From Blasia pusilla (lineage: Eukaryota; Marchantiophyta; Marchantiopsida; Blasiales): a DNA stretch of 64,000 nucleotides. Made by a program: the position numbers and the translations under genes. The first letter of the stretch is position 1, and the number at the start of each line of letters is the position of its first letter. Where the stretch lies: positions 49,104,001 through 49,168,000 of the forward strand of contig CM114272.1 of assembly GCA_050084515.1 (NCBI GenBank). The letters run 5' to 3'. The notes under the pieces are model-generated. The model did no database searches. It was not told the origin of the DNA and saw only the letters and a list, made by a program, of their open reading frames with translations. Below, piece by piece: positions 54,339 through 64,000 of the stretch.

Positions 54339-55775
54339 GGAGTGGTCTTGGAGTACCTGTGTATTGGCAACGTCACGAGCATAGTGGATGCTAGAGAGCG
54401 CAATCGGATCCTACAGCGAGCCAGACGATTCCGGTGGGAGGGCACACATGTATTGCGAGTGTGGAAGGATGGTAGAGTGCGTGTAGTGCCTCATCCTTTG
54501 CAGAGAGCACGTTTGGTGCGTCATGCCCACGAGGAGTTGGGTCATTTTGGAGTGAAGCGGACATATAGCTTGTTCCAGATTCAGTATTGGTGGTGAGGCA
54601 TGCAAACTGATGTTCAGCAATTTATTGCCAGATGCATGGTGTGTGATCGAGTCTAAGCATCGTTCAATGCTCCCACTCCACAGTTACATCCACTTCCAAT
54701 CATGGGTTTAGGTTATAGATGGAGTTTGGATTTTGCAAGACCTTTGCATGTGACGGAGTGCCACAGTCATTATGTCTTGGTGATGGTCGAGCACTTCTCA
54801 AAGTGGATAGAGTTGATTGCATTGCCTGACAAAGCAATTGAGGGAGTAGCATATGACTTCCTAGATCGATTGTTAAGTCATTACGGCGCACCAACTGAGG
54901 TGCTGACAAACCAAGGTACAAAGTTTTGAGGGGAGTTTCAGGCCTTGTGTAATCAGGCACTGATTGACCACCCCACTACTCTGCAAGATCATCCTAAGGC
55001 GGATGGACTAGCGGAGCGAGTTGTGCAGACGTTGAAGAGAGGACTTCGCAAGTATGGCTTGTAGAGAGGTTACCTAGGAGATAGGGACCTTGCCGTGGTT
55101 GGCGATGGGATACAGATTCAGCAGGCAGGCATCCTTAGCGTCTTTCTCACCGTACTTGTTGCTTTATGGCCGAGATCCAGATTTAACTGTGGCCATTTGT
55201 CAAGATGTTGGTGAGGTGTTGAACCTTGATGACCCTGATGTATGGATGCGAGCATGTTCTCAAAGGGTTGAGTTGTTTCAGAGAGTGATGCCCATGACCT
55301 TTGAGAACTTGGCGATTGCGCAACATCGGGATACGTTGAGGTATGCGACTATTGTGGGAGGTGGTTATCGACCTACTATCCGGAGGTTTCATCATGTAGA
55401 CTATGTCTACTTGCAGCAGACGGCACCCACGATGTTGGATGTGATTGGAGGGCGCACCATCTTGAGAGTGCATGAGGTTTTGCCATCCGGCGTTCTCTTA
55501 TTGGAGGGATGCGATGGTATGGTTTGGAAGGACCATGTGCGTAACTGTGCACCATGTCATCTTGCGAATATTGACTATACAGTTGATCCTAGCTTAGCAA
55601 TAGTTCTTGCAGGCTTGCAGTGTATGTTGTGTGGTTCCCGCCCATGGTGCAACCACTATGCTAGTCTGTGATGGGTGTTTGAGAGGATGGCATATGGCAT
55701 GTTTGACGCCACCTCTCACTAGGGTTCCTCAGGGATGATGGATGTGTCCCTGATGTATATAGAGTAGGTAGTTCT
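54339..55775 (+). pseudogene. Ty3/gypsy integrase with C-terminal PHD finger (G3)
   Basis: The zinc module LVRHAHEELGHFGVKRTYS and CMVCDRV spans about 54,513-54,655. The core has SLDFARPLHV (Asp), VLTNQGTKF (Asn for Asp) and DHPKADGLAERVVQ (Glu). VMPMTFENLAIAQHRDTLRY and PPGVLLLEG-like text lead to CMLCGS at about 55,622. After a frameshift come MLVCDGCLRGWHMACL and PPLTRVPQG. These are the C4-H-C3 ligands of a PHD finger. Stops occur at several points. Confidence 0.86.
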
Positions 55776-55944
55776 ACATTCAAACTTATGTCTATGACAT
55801 GGATGACAAGAAGGCGACTAACGATGGAGCCACATGAGCACCTGGCCTTCTTGCTCTTAGTGTCCGAGAGATGTATGTCATGGTAGATAGGGATAGATGG
55901 CTATCTGGAGTTACAAGGACCTAACCACCAACTAGGGGGGCGAT

Positions 55945-56735
55945 TGGAGATATTTTGTTACTTCTTGTCTTGTTGTTTGGATGCCATGAGTTAGCATCGG
56001 ATCGTGCGTGTTTGTGTGTGTGTGTTCGATGACAACAATGTATGTTGTGTAGCGATGTGTATGCGTACGACAACTGTCATATCTTTTAGGACACATCGGT
56101 GAGATCTAGTAGAGCGCCTTTGTGAGTAGTGGAGGACAAGGGCTGAGAAGGTCGAGGATGAGCTGTTGAGGCCCCGAGAAACCTGAGAGAGCAAGTTTCC
56201 CCTTCGTTTCGACTCATTTGGAGCCATATTGAGGAACTTACTATATTAGGTAAGTACCATTTTGAGTATATGATCAACTTTATATTTTTTGGTAAGTGGT
56301 CCTTGACCTCCTACATCAGGTCAAGAGCCAAGAAGGTGACTTGGGAGCCTAGGTTACCATGGAGAGAGCTTGGGAGAGAGGAGGGGTATACCTCAAGGAG
56401 AGAGAGCTTGAGAGCTCATTCTCTCTTTGTTAAAACTCTTGGCATGAGGCGGCTCCGCAGCCTCATGCCAAGAGGTTCTTGCTTGCCTTGTGTGTGTAGC
56501 CCAAGCCTCTCATTAAGAGAGTGGGTTTGGTTTGACATTGAGAGAGACATGTGAGAGTGCACACATGTGAGAACTATGATGTTGTGAGAGAGATTGGATC
56601 TTATTTTATTGGAGATATTTTTGTACTTATTGTCTCGTTGTTTGGATGCCATGAGTTAGCATGGGATCGTGCGTGTTTGTATGTGTGTTCGGTGACAACG
56701 ATGTATGTTGTGTAGTGATTTGTATGCGCACGACA
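55945..56735 (+). repeat. compound 3' terminus (A-B-A) of gypsy copy G3
   Basis: A at 55,945-56,072 and 56,610-56,735 flanks B at 56,073-56,609. A polypurine tract (CTAGGGGGGCG) precedes the inner A. B matches 45,465-45,982 upstream of gag. Confidence 0.72.
56436..56474. repeat. 15-bp snap-back inverted repeat inside B
   Basis: CTCTTGGCATGAGGC at 56,436-56,450 is followed after nine bases by its exact reverse complement at 56,460-56,474. The other B copies lack the second arm, so it arose in this copy. Confidence 0.85.
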
Positions 56736-56749
56736 ACTTCAAGATAAAT

Positions 56750-58175
56750 GTGAAAATGATCATGAGCTTCGACTCTTGATGGATTTTGGATTTTGCAAGA
56801 CCTTTACCATTGATAGAGTGCCACAACTGATATGTTTTGGTAATGGTTGAGCATATCTTAGAGTGGATAAAGTTGGTTGCATTATTTGACAAAGGAAATA
56901 ATGCAACCAACTTTATCAAACTAAAAAAAAACTAAACTAGTGAGGAAATAGCGTATACCTTCCTTGATCAAGTGTTGAGTCAATATGACATACTAGAAAA
57001 AGTGTTGAGAGACCCGGGTACCAAGTTTCATGAGGAGTTTCACGCTTGGTATGATCATGCGCTAATTGATCACCACACGAGGTCTCAAGATCATCTTGAC
57101 GGTAGATTTTCTAACGAGGCATGTCATCTAGACGGTGAAGAGTGGATTGCATATGTATGACTTGTAGAGAGGTCATTTAGGATATTAGGACCTACAATTG
57201 CCGTGGTTGGCAATGAGATATAGGTTTAGTGGGTAGACATCCTAAGTATATTTTTTGCCTTCTTTCTTTGTGGATGAGAGTTGGATTTGCCTACCGCCAT
57301 TGGTCGTGATGCTAGTGAGGTGCCGAAACTTGATGGCCTTGACGTGTGGATGCAAGTATATTCCTAGAGGATTGAGATATTCTGGAGAGTCATGTCCATA
57401 GAGTTCAAGAATCTGGAGATTTCTTATATTTCAACACGTTGAGATATGATACTAATCAAGGAAGAGCCTATTAATAGACAATCTAGAGGTTCTATGAAGG
57501 AGACTATGTAAACTTGCGATAGAAGGTATCGACAACTTTGGATGTCAAAATAGGGCTTATTATTTTGAAAGTGCATGAGGTTTTGTCATATGGAGTTCAT
57601 CTATTAGAGAGATGTGATGGTATGGTTTGGATGGATCATGTGCGTAATTATGCGCTATGAAACCGTCCTAACATTGATGATACGGTTGATCTAAGTTTGG
57701 CAGTGGTACTTACAGGCTTGCGGTGTATGTTGTGTGGATCTACTAGGGATGCAAACACAATGCTAATTTGTAATTATTGTCTGAGAGACTGATATATGGT
57801 ATGTTTGACGCCGCCTCTCGCTCGAGTTTCTCGGGGATGGATGTGCACTAGATATACATCCGATAGGTAATCTAATATTTAAACTTGCTTAAGTAGTATG
57901 GATGATAAGAGGGCAATTAACAATGGGGCAACATGCGTAGGCAACCTTCTTGTTCTTAGCATCTAGAGGTGTATGTCACAAATAGGTAGAGATAGATGAT
58001 TATATGGAGTTAGAGAGATCTAACCACCAACTAGAGGGGCAATTAGAGATATTTTGATGACGATTTGCCTCTCTATTTATATGTAATTAATGGATGATTG
58101 AATTAATCTAGTGTTTGGATTTTTGATTCATAACAACAACATACATTAGGTAGCGATGTATATGTGCACGACACG
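56750..58175 (+). pseudogene. highly degraded gypsy integrase/PHD relic (G4)
   Basis: Scattered matches to the G1-G3 family are seen: VDKVGCI, RRGMSSRR-type text, then GLRCMLCGSTRDANTMLICN and VCLTPPLARVSRGWMCTRYT near 57,715-57,850. The PHD order is therefore still readable. The relic ends in one A segment (58,044-58,175) that ends GCACGACA and is followed by unrelated DNA. Confidence 0.72.
56866..56917. repeat. 22-bp snap-back inverted repeat in the G4 relic
   Basis: 56,866-56,887 and 56,896-56,917 are exact reverse complements with an eight-base loop GACAAAGG. In G3 the sequence continues normally after GACAAAG, so the second arm was inserted in G4 as a reverse copy of the preceding bases. 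Confidence 0.88.
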
Positions 58176-59039
58176 TCCTTTGTTGTTGTCCACATTCAAA
58201 CATAAAAGTCTATGGAGGAGAGTAGAATTGGATAGCTTGTAAGCATGGTGGAAATGAAGAGGATAATACCGAATGGGTTCCAACTTGGAGGAGAAGAGAG
58301 GCACTAAGGAGTGAATGGTAAACTCTTTGTCCTAGATTATCTTATACTAATAGGTTGCTTGCTCGTGCACGGGTGGCAATTTTGTTAACAATAAAAGCTC
58401 CTAAGTGGACAAATATGAAGAAAAGAGGAACCTTAAAAAGACTGGGTCAACATCTTAAGAGGGTTCCCTCTATCATGTCCTCTTTGAATTATACAGATTT
58501 CACGAAGATGATTAAACCACTTAAAATTTTATTATTAAAGAAGGATGAATAAAATAACATAATTTTAATCCGCACAAATTTTGGGGTTTTGAAATTCTTC
58601 GCGCCATAAACTAGGGGCACCTTCTCGATTCTACGAAGAGCATGAGTTATAAATTGTCTCACCCCAAAAATTGTAAAATTAGAATTCCACAGTGTGGCTA
58701 AGTTTGGCAGCTAGATCAACTTATAACTTTTTTAAAAATCGCTACGCATTGATTGAGTTCGTCGTCCTGCGCCCCTAAAGCAAGTATTGCCAAGCAAGAC
58801 ACCCAAACCGCTATCAATTCGGCAACCCTCGTACTTCTCTCTCTCATAATTCGTGGCAATAAAAAATCCTCGCACCTCCCGCGCTACAACATCTTCGAGC
58901 ACTACGTACTACGTAGATGGAATAAGATGCACTTCGATAAAAATGAGTGATGGAAAACCCATCGGAAGTACAAAAGAGGGGGACTCAAAGAGTCAAAACC
59001 TGAAGGCCACAACAAGACCAGAAAAGGAAGAAGGGGGCA
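58176..59039. other. no gene recognised
   Basis: Short frames on both strands, none with family features. An older retroelement relic cannot be ruled out. Confidence 0.4.
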
Positions 59040-60540
59040 TTTCCCCCCCTAACGATGAAACTCACCAACAGTAGAGACAATATCAGCAACAACAAGAGAG
59101 CTATGACTACTACTAAGTGGGCCTCTAGCGCCGGCGTCTCCCACAGCCCGAGCCCGCCGCAAAAGCCCATTAACCTGGACAGGCTGCAACGCTATGGAGA
59201 CCCGCTGCCTACAATAGAGAATCGTAGTAGCTAAGGACAACCCATTTCTCGAGTGGAGATGATGGGCGCAGTCCGTAAGGAACGAGTCGAACCTCTCCCC
59301 CATAGCCCCATACATCTCTATGGCCAGGGGGATGAAGATGTGTCCCTCGTGAAGTCGACTGTAGATATGTGTCTTCTTCACCGCCGCCGCCGCCGCTCCT
59401 TGTAGCATTCGCCCTTGGGCCACCACTTGGGCTCACACTGCCTCCCGCGTAGGATCTGTGACTACCATGTCCGCCACCACCAACTCAGCCTCTCGTGTCA
59501 TGTAGAGATCAGCACGAATAAGGGAATCCCGCATGGAGTAGTGCCTCTCTCTCTGCACATGGAAGCCACTCTCCCGAGCAATCTCGAACATGATATCCCG
59601 CCTTTGCATCGTGAGTGGCTATCCTCTCACCCCCAACTGGACAGCGTGCCAAATGCACACCAAAAGGATCGAGGCTCCGGCGACACTCGCAGTGTGTCGA
59701 ACCAACCACCGATGGTTGGGGGAGGCCCAAGCGGAACCGCATCGCTGTGGTATAGGTAAGTGGTGCGATACGGAAAGCTGGAGAAGGGGCGCCCCTACCC
59801 ATGAGCCTGCCCCTTTCGGAGCAAGAGCGACACGGGCCCTAACCTCCATGGGGATATTCCGTCGGACATAGTGCCTCTAAAAACTGCCTCAAAGTGGGCT
59901 TCCATCAAGGAAGATTGGAGCCCAGGATCGACCGGAGGTAACTAAGTAGGAGAAAGTGGGGAGAACGCCTCGGCCTCAACTCGAAGGGAATCTCTACAAG
60001 CCGTGAGTGAAGAGGCGAAGTGGGAAAGAGCCATCCTCAACCAGGGGAGCGAGTGTAGAAGGAGCGGTCTATCTCTAACCAAAAATCGGGAGCAAAGGAG
60101 GGGTGCCTTTGTGGCCCAATTCCCTAAAAAAAAAGCGGAGGGCGCCACTAACTCGGTCAAGAGAAGACCTACTCCACCAAAAGAAATCGGCCAAGAGGCC
60201 TGTCTACGAGCTAACTCCCCCATGGGGCACTCTAAGGAGCCGGGTCCTAGAAGATCCCCAAACACCTGCATGAGCTTCCTATCAAAGGATCTATATAGGG
60301 AAGAAAGGTGACTAGATGTCCAGACAGTTCTAGTGAGGTAACCAGGTCTACGAGCAAAACAAGAAGAGAGAATGCCGAAGGCGACTTGAGGGTCACCAAT
60401 CCTCGTAAGATCATCAACGTGGAGAAGATCCTCGGTAAGAGCCGCTGCCACGAAACTGTAGATGGAGCGCTCGTCCATGTTCGAAGCTGACCTCCCATAT
60501 CCGTATGCCACGATTTTTTAGTCAAGTCCATCCGTCCATT
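59040..60540 (-). pseudogene. LINE-like (non-LTR) retrotransposon, 3' coding part
   Basis: The minus strand encodes, from 60,511 downward, GDPQVAFGILSSCFARRPGY, SFDRKLMQVFGDLLG and ARRQASWPISFGGVGLL. RFRLGLPQPSV and CECRRSLDPFGVHLARCPVG (Cys-rich, ERIATHDA) follow near 59,700. FIPLAIEMYGAMGERFDSFL and YCRQRVSIALQPVQ lie near 59,320-59,210. These are C-terminal landmarks of a LINE-like ORF2 type that I recall from algae and early plants. The RT core upstream is absent, so it is 5'-truncated, with frameshifts. Confidence 0.68.
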
Positions 60541-60799
60541 CCCGTCGCAGACCCTCCGACAGCCGGCGGGAGATTGATATGCCTAGTACCGACGGCATTC
60601 ATTTCTGTCCAGGATGCTCTTGATTACCTCGTAAAGTCCCAAATTTAGCGAAAATGCGGAATGATTTCCGCGAAAATTGAAGAATTTGATTTGTCAATGC
60701 CGTCTCTTCGTTCGCTCGCTCCCGGCCGCGATCTCACGGCTTCCCGGATGCCATTACATTCCCCTAGCCAACTCTCCAGAATCTCCACCACATCCACAC

Positions 60800-61748
60800 C
60801 AGGGTCCAGGTATTTTTTGGCGAGAACCGGTACATTTCCGGTCTTTATGGACGAGAACGGCCATTTTAGATATTTTCTTGAATCCTCTACTATGCCGGTT
60901 TTTGGCCGCTGATTTGCAAAGTGAATAGGAAATTCTAAATTTCTATCGACTAGGTCAACACGTAACCCCCGGTTCTCACCGGACATTGATCCACACTGTG
61001 ATGTGGTAACCTTTTATACAATAATTAGGCTTTTTAACCCTTCCCGGGACTTTAAATGTAGACAGCCTTTATTGCACTAAAGCAATAATCGATACTAGGT
61101 CTAATGCTCAGCCACCACGCCGGCGTGACCAATGATCGGGGAGATCCGGGGTTACGAGTAAAGTTAGCCGATAAAATTCGAAAATTACCAACTGCCTACG
61201 AAAAACTGGTTGGATTCGAACATGTCCTTTGTATTTAGTATCTGAAAACCAGTTCAAAAACCGAGATTACTGTTTCCGACTGGAAATTCCGGGCAATGTA
61301 CCGGGTCCTAGGAAAAAACTCCCCGAACCCTGGGCGTGACCCGACTTACTCGACATAAAGTCTATCCAGCAAGTCCTACCGATGGCTATCCTAGTTCATT
61401 CAACTAGGATAGTAACTCCGTGCCCAAATTTGCGCTTTTTGGGAAAGCTGCAAATTAAATGTGAGCACAGCATGCCCTAAAATCTAGTTGGGGAAATCCA
61501 CAACTTGCCTCGGCAGCTGCTGTGACTATGGACCAATGTCCGGGGAGAACCGGGGTTACGTGTTGACCTAGCCGGAACAAATTTAGAATTTCCGAAATCA
61601 ACGGCCAAAAACCGGGAAAATACAGGATTCTCCTTTGTATTTGTATCTCTTTAGCCGGCCGGATTCCAAAAAAATATCAAAAATTACCGTTCTGGTCTGT
61701 AGATACCGGAAATGTACCGGTTCTCGCCAAAAAACTACCCGGACCCTG
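60800..61748. mobile_element. foldback/MITE-like cluster of about 200 bp units
   Basis: Three related units: 60,800-60,992 inverted, 61,129-61,332 direct and 61,530-61,748 direct. The outer two form an inverted pair, beginning CAGGGTCC and ending GGACCCTG. Shared text includes ACCGGTTCTCGCCAAAAA, CCGGAAATGTACCGG and GGGTTACGTGTTGACCTAG. No coding potential. It lies about 600 bp upstream of the phospholipase gene and may affect its promoter. Confidence 0.8.
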
Positions 61749-62332
61749 CTATGGACACCTCCAGGTGCGAAGCGATTCGCTGCAATTGGTCGCTAGACGC
61801 AGCGTGCCAGGGAGGGTCTGGAGTCTGGACTCCCAAGCCTTATGAGTAAATCTTACGTACATACAAGGAAGAGATGCGGTGCAGTTGCAACTTGCACACA
61901 GCGTCGCTTTAAAGATTCACCAGGCCTGACTTGGGAAGCTTTAACTTTGCGGATCGTGTTGCTGTTTCCAAGGAGTTCGACCTTTCTAGACGCAACGATT
62001 CCAAACCTCTCGCGCGTTCCGGGTATTTCTTCGGCCTCCTTTCTTCAGAGCCTGGTCACTCTGGAGTCTGGGGAGTGCCATAGGCCTCTTCTGGAAGCAG
62101 ATCAGGCTGTCACGGCTAATTGACTTCATAGCTTTCCTGATAGTTTGCGAGCTTCTTCTGTCTATGTTAAGGCCGCCTAGGGCTCAAATGAACAGCTACG
62201 ATCAATGTCGACCTGCTCCCGGTGACCGTCCGTTGTTGAACTCGTCACAAGAAGTCATTTGTAAGGAAATTGAGCTCAAGTTCGAAGCGCACAGCAATCA
62301 TACCCAGGAAGCTGGAAGGAGGTCGACGAATC
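61749..62332 (+). other. upstream region of the phospholipase gene
   Basis: This stretch holds the presumed promoter and 5' leader. I see no clear TATA box and no other gene. Confidence 0.4.
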
Positions 62333-64000
62333 ATGGCAAGTGTTACTTACGCGCGTGCACTGAGCACAACGCTTCTGCAGGGAAATGGCTCGATGGAGCT
62401 TCCCAAGGCTCAATTTCCCCAGCAGCGATCAGCTCGCGGTCTTCGCAAAACATCTGCAATCGCCGTCCCGAGGCAGAATTTCCCGCACGGAGGCTTTGTA
62501 CAGATGGCGAACAAGAGCTCTCAGCAACAGCCCCGAATGCAGGTCCTCAGTCCCCGTGTGGAAGATTCCTCAACGTCAACTCCGAAGTCGGAAAAGGGTG
62601 GAGCGGGATCAGACGAGGTACGCACAGATGTCCCACTAGATCTAGAGTCGAGGGGCGCTGCAGAGACGGAGCATCCTTTCTCGCATCTCAATATCGGTGA
62701 GAAGTGGCGAGAAATTCAAGGGGCGAAGAAGTGGGCCGGATTGATGGATCCCATGGATCCACTAGTACGAGGCGAGGTTATCCGATATGGGGAGTTTGCT
62801 CAGGCAACATACGATGCATTCGACTACAACACGCACTCGGCATACTGCGGCAGCTGCAAATACCACAAGAAACGTCTCCTACAGAAAGTGGGACTCGAGA
62901 ACCGTGGTTACGAAGTAACCGACTATATATACGCGACTTCCGGTCATGAAAATCCCCTCGCAAATATCTTCAAGCTGATCGACCGTGATGACTCCGACGG
63001 CATCGATTCAAGAGAAGTCTGGGACGTGGAGTCCAACTGGATGGGATTCGTCGCAGTGGCCACGGACCCCAAGGAGATAGCGCGTCTGGGGCGCCGGGAC
63101 ATCGTGGTGGCGTGGAGAGGAACTGTCACCAGGCTCGAGTGGCTCGAAAATCTTCGGGACGTCCAGTCTCCGAGCGGTTTGGATCCTAGAAGAGCCGGGA
63201 GAGGACCGTGGTGGGTCCCCGACCTGAGGGTGGAGAAGGGATTTCTGAGTCTCTACAAATCCAGGAACGAGGAATCGCCTTACACAAATAAGAGTGCGCG
63301 TGAGCAAGTATTGAGAGCGGTGAAGAGGCTGATTCACAAGTACAGGAACGAGGAGCTCAGCATCACACTCACCGGTCATAGCTTGGGGAGTGCTCTAGCC
63401 AAGTTGTGTGCCTACGATCTTGCGGAGTCACAAGTCAATCGGAGGCTCAAGGAAGAGTGCGCCCATGTGGAGGTGCCCAGAAACTGGGATGATCCTACTG
63501 ACAATGGTCTACCGCAGGCTGTTGATGAGTCGATCGAGAACGACCTTGGGACAATACCGATTACGGTATTCTCGTTTGGAGGACCTCGGGTGGGGAACGA
63601 TGCGTTTAAGGATCGAATGGAGGAGCTTGGGGTCCACGTGCTGCGGCTGGTAAATATCAATGACAAGGTGCCGACGGTTCCTGGTTTGATTTTCAATGAA
63701 AGATTGAACTTTCTCGAGAAAAATCTAAACATGCTTTGGGTCCTGTTGGAGAGCATGCCATGGACGTACTCTCACGTTGGTGTCGAGCTGCGGCTGGACA
63801 ACTTCGCCTCACCATTTCTCAGGAGGACCAAAGATCCTTTGAGTAATCACAATCTGGAAGCATATCTCCACCTTCTGGATGGCTACCACGGTACCGAGCG
63901 AGACTTCAAGCAAGTAATTTGCCGAGATACAGCTCTGGTGAACAAGGCGAGTAACTTTCTCAGGCCGAAGCACAAAATCCCTCCGTCTTGGTTTCAGGAG
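62333..64000 (+). CDS. phospholipase A1-Igamma-like, plastid (3' end outside window)
   Basis: The frame is open for 556 codons from ATG 62,333 to the window end. I chose this ATG because MASVTYARALSTTLLQGNGS is a Ser/Thr/Ala-rich, Arg-containing start typical of a chloroplast transit peptide; downstream Met codons (62,402 and MANKSS) are alternatives. The lipase-3 domain follows: WMGFVAVATDP, LGRRDIVVAWRGTVTRLEWL, then the nucleophile elbow GHSLG with Ser350. Asp444 lies in NDKVPTVPG and His506 in HNLEAYLHLLDGYHG, so the Ser-Asp-His triad is complete. The end ALVNKAS and PPSWFQE matches the last part of the PLA1-I gamma class, with only about 30 residues missing. The enzyme hydrolyses the sn-1 acyl chain of plastid phospho- and galactolipids, and relatives feed jasmonate synthesis. 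No intron is seen. It is the only intact host gene here. Confidence 0.92.
   Translation, partial: MASVTYARALSTTLLQGNGSMELPKAQFPQQRSARGLRKTSAIAVPRQNFPHGGFVQMANKSSQQQPRMQVLSPRVEDSSTSTPKSEKGGAGSDEVRTDVPLDLESRGAAETEHPFSHLNIGEKWREIQGAKKWAGLMDPMDPLVRGEVIRYGEFAQATYDAFDYNTHSAYCGSCKYHKKRLLQKVGLENRGYEVTDYIYATSGHENPLANIFKLIDRDDSDGIDSREVWDVESNWMGFVAVATDPKEIARLGRRDIVVAWRGTVTRLEWLENLRDVQSPSGLDPRRAGRGPWWVPDLRVEKGFLSLYKSRNEESPYTNKSAREQVLRAVKRLIHKYRNEELSITLTGHSLGSALAKLCAYDLAESQVNRRLKEECAHVEVPRNWDDPTDNGLPQAVDESIENDLGTIPITVFSFGGPRVGNDAFKDRMEELGVHVLRLVNINDKVPTVPGLIFNERLNFLEKNLNMLWVLLESMPWTYSHVGVELRLDNFASPFLRRTKDPLSNHNLEAYLHLLDGYHGTERDFKQVICRDTALVNKASNFLRPKHKIPPSWFQE

Noticed and set aside
58355-58552. Small open frame that could be a short gene.
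   Set aside because: No conserved features, no context and biased lysine-rich composition.
62164-62700. Open frame of 178 codons at the start of the phospholipase gene.
   Set aside because: Wrong frame; the lipase frame from 62,333 has a transit peptide, all catalytic residues and stays open to the window end.
1-64000. tRNA or rRNA genes.
   Set aside because: I saw no convincing A/B-box or rRNA sequence; only tRNA-complementary primer sites of retroelements were found.

Overview
The window looks like nuclear DNA of a streptophyte (land plant or close relative) with a repeat-rich genome. It has introns with GT/AG borders, TATA boxes, Ty1/copia, Ty3/gypsy and LINE relics, and one ordinary plant gene at the right edge: a plastid-type phospholipase A1-Igamma (62,333 to the window end, cut off there). 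Apart from that gene, almost everything recognisable is mobile DNA in various stages of decay. I cannot name the species.

Layout. 1-1,734: a copia LTR, primer site and broken gag. 1,735-8,049 (minus): a Ty3/gypsy element with protease, an embedded C5-cytosine DNA methyltransferase domain, reverse transcriptase/RNase H, integrase and a C-terminal PHD finger. 8,050-14,205: copy I of a large composite DNA element. 14,206-17,807: a shared repeat and a Tat/Athila-like gag region. 17,808-20,003: the 3' part of another copy of the PHD gypsy. 20,118-29,823: composite element copy II. 29,824-30,715: a gypsy integrase relic. 30,716-42,381: composite element copy III. 42,382-45,464: AT-rich intergenic DNA. 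45,465-56,735: a nearly whole but broken plus-strand copy of the methyltransferase/PHD gypsy. 56,750-58,175: a very degraded relative. 59,040-60,540: a LINE fragment. 60,800-61,748: a foldback/MITE-like repeat cluster just upstream of the phospholipase gene.

The most interesting object is the composite element in copies I-III. It carries two divergent multi-exon genes. The minus-strand gene encodes a Mutator-like (MULE) transposase of a type I associate with early-diverging plants. The plus-strand gene encodes a coiled-coil N-terminus, a ParB/sulfiredoxin-like domain with a DGNHR motif, a long unknown middle region, and a beta-class N6/N4 DNA methyltransferase-like domain split over two exons. 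The introns of both genes and their shared divergent promoter hold arrays of short palindromes (arm CAACCCGTCGGA, one central base, reverse-complement arm). The arrays are regularly spaced at about 64, 67 or 102 bp according to location. Arm sequences change in matched pairs between palindromes, so symmetry itself seems to be kept. I see no such palindrome outside the three copies.

All three copies carry frameshifts, stops, lost splice sites or deletions, so none is obviously active here. A transposase, a ParB-like protein, a DNA methyltransferase-like domain and a private set of palindromes together suggest an element that marks or binds its own DNA. That function is inference.
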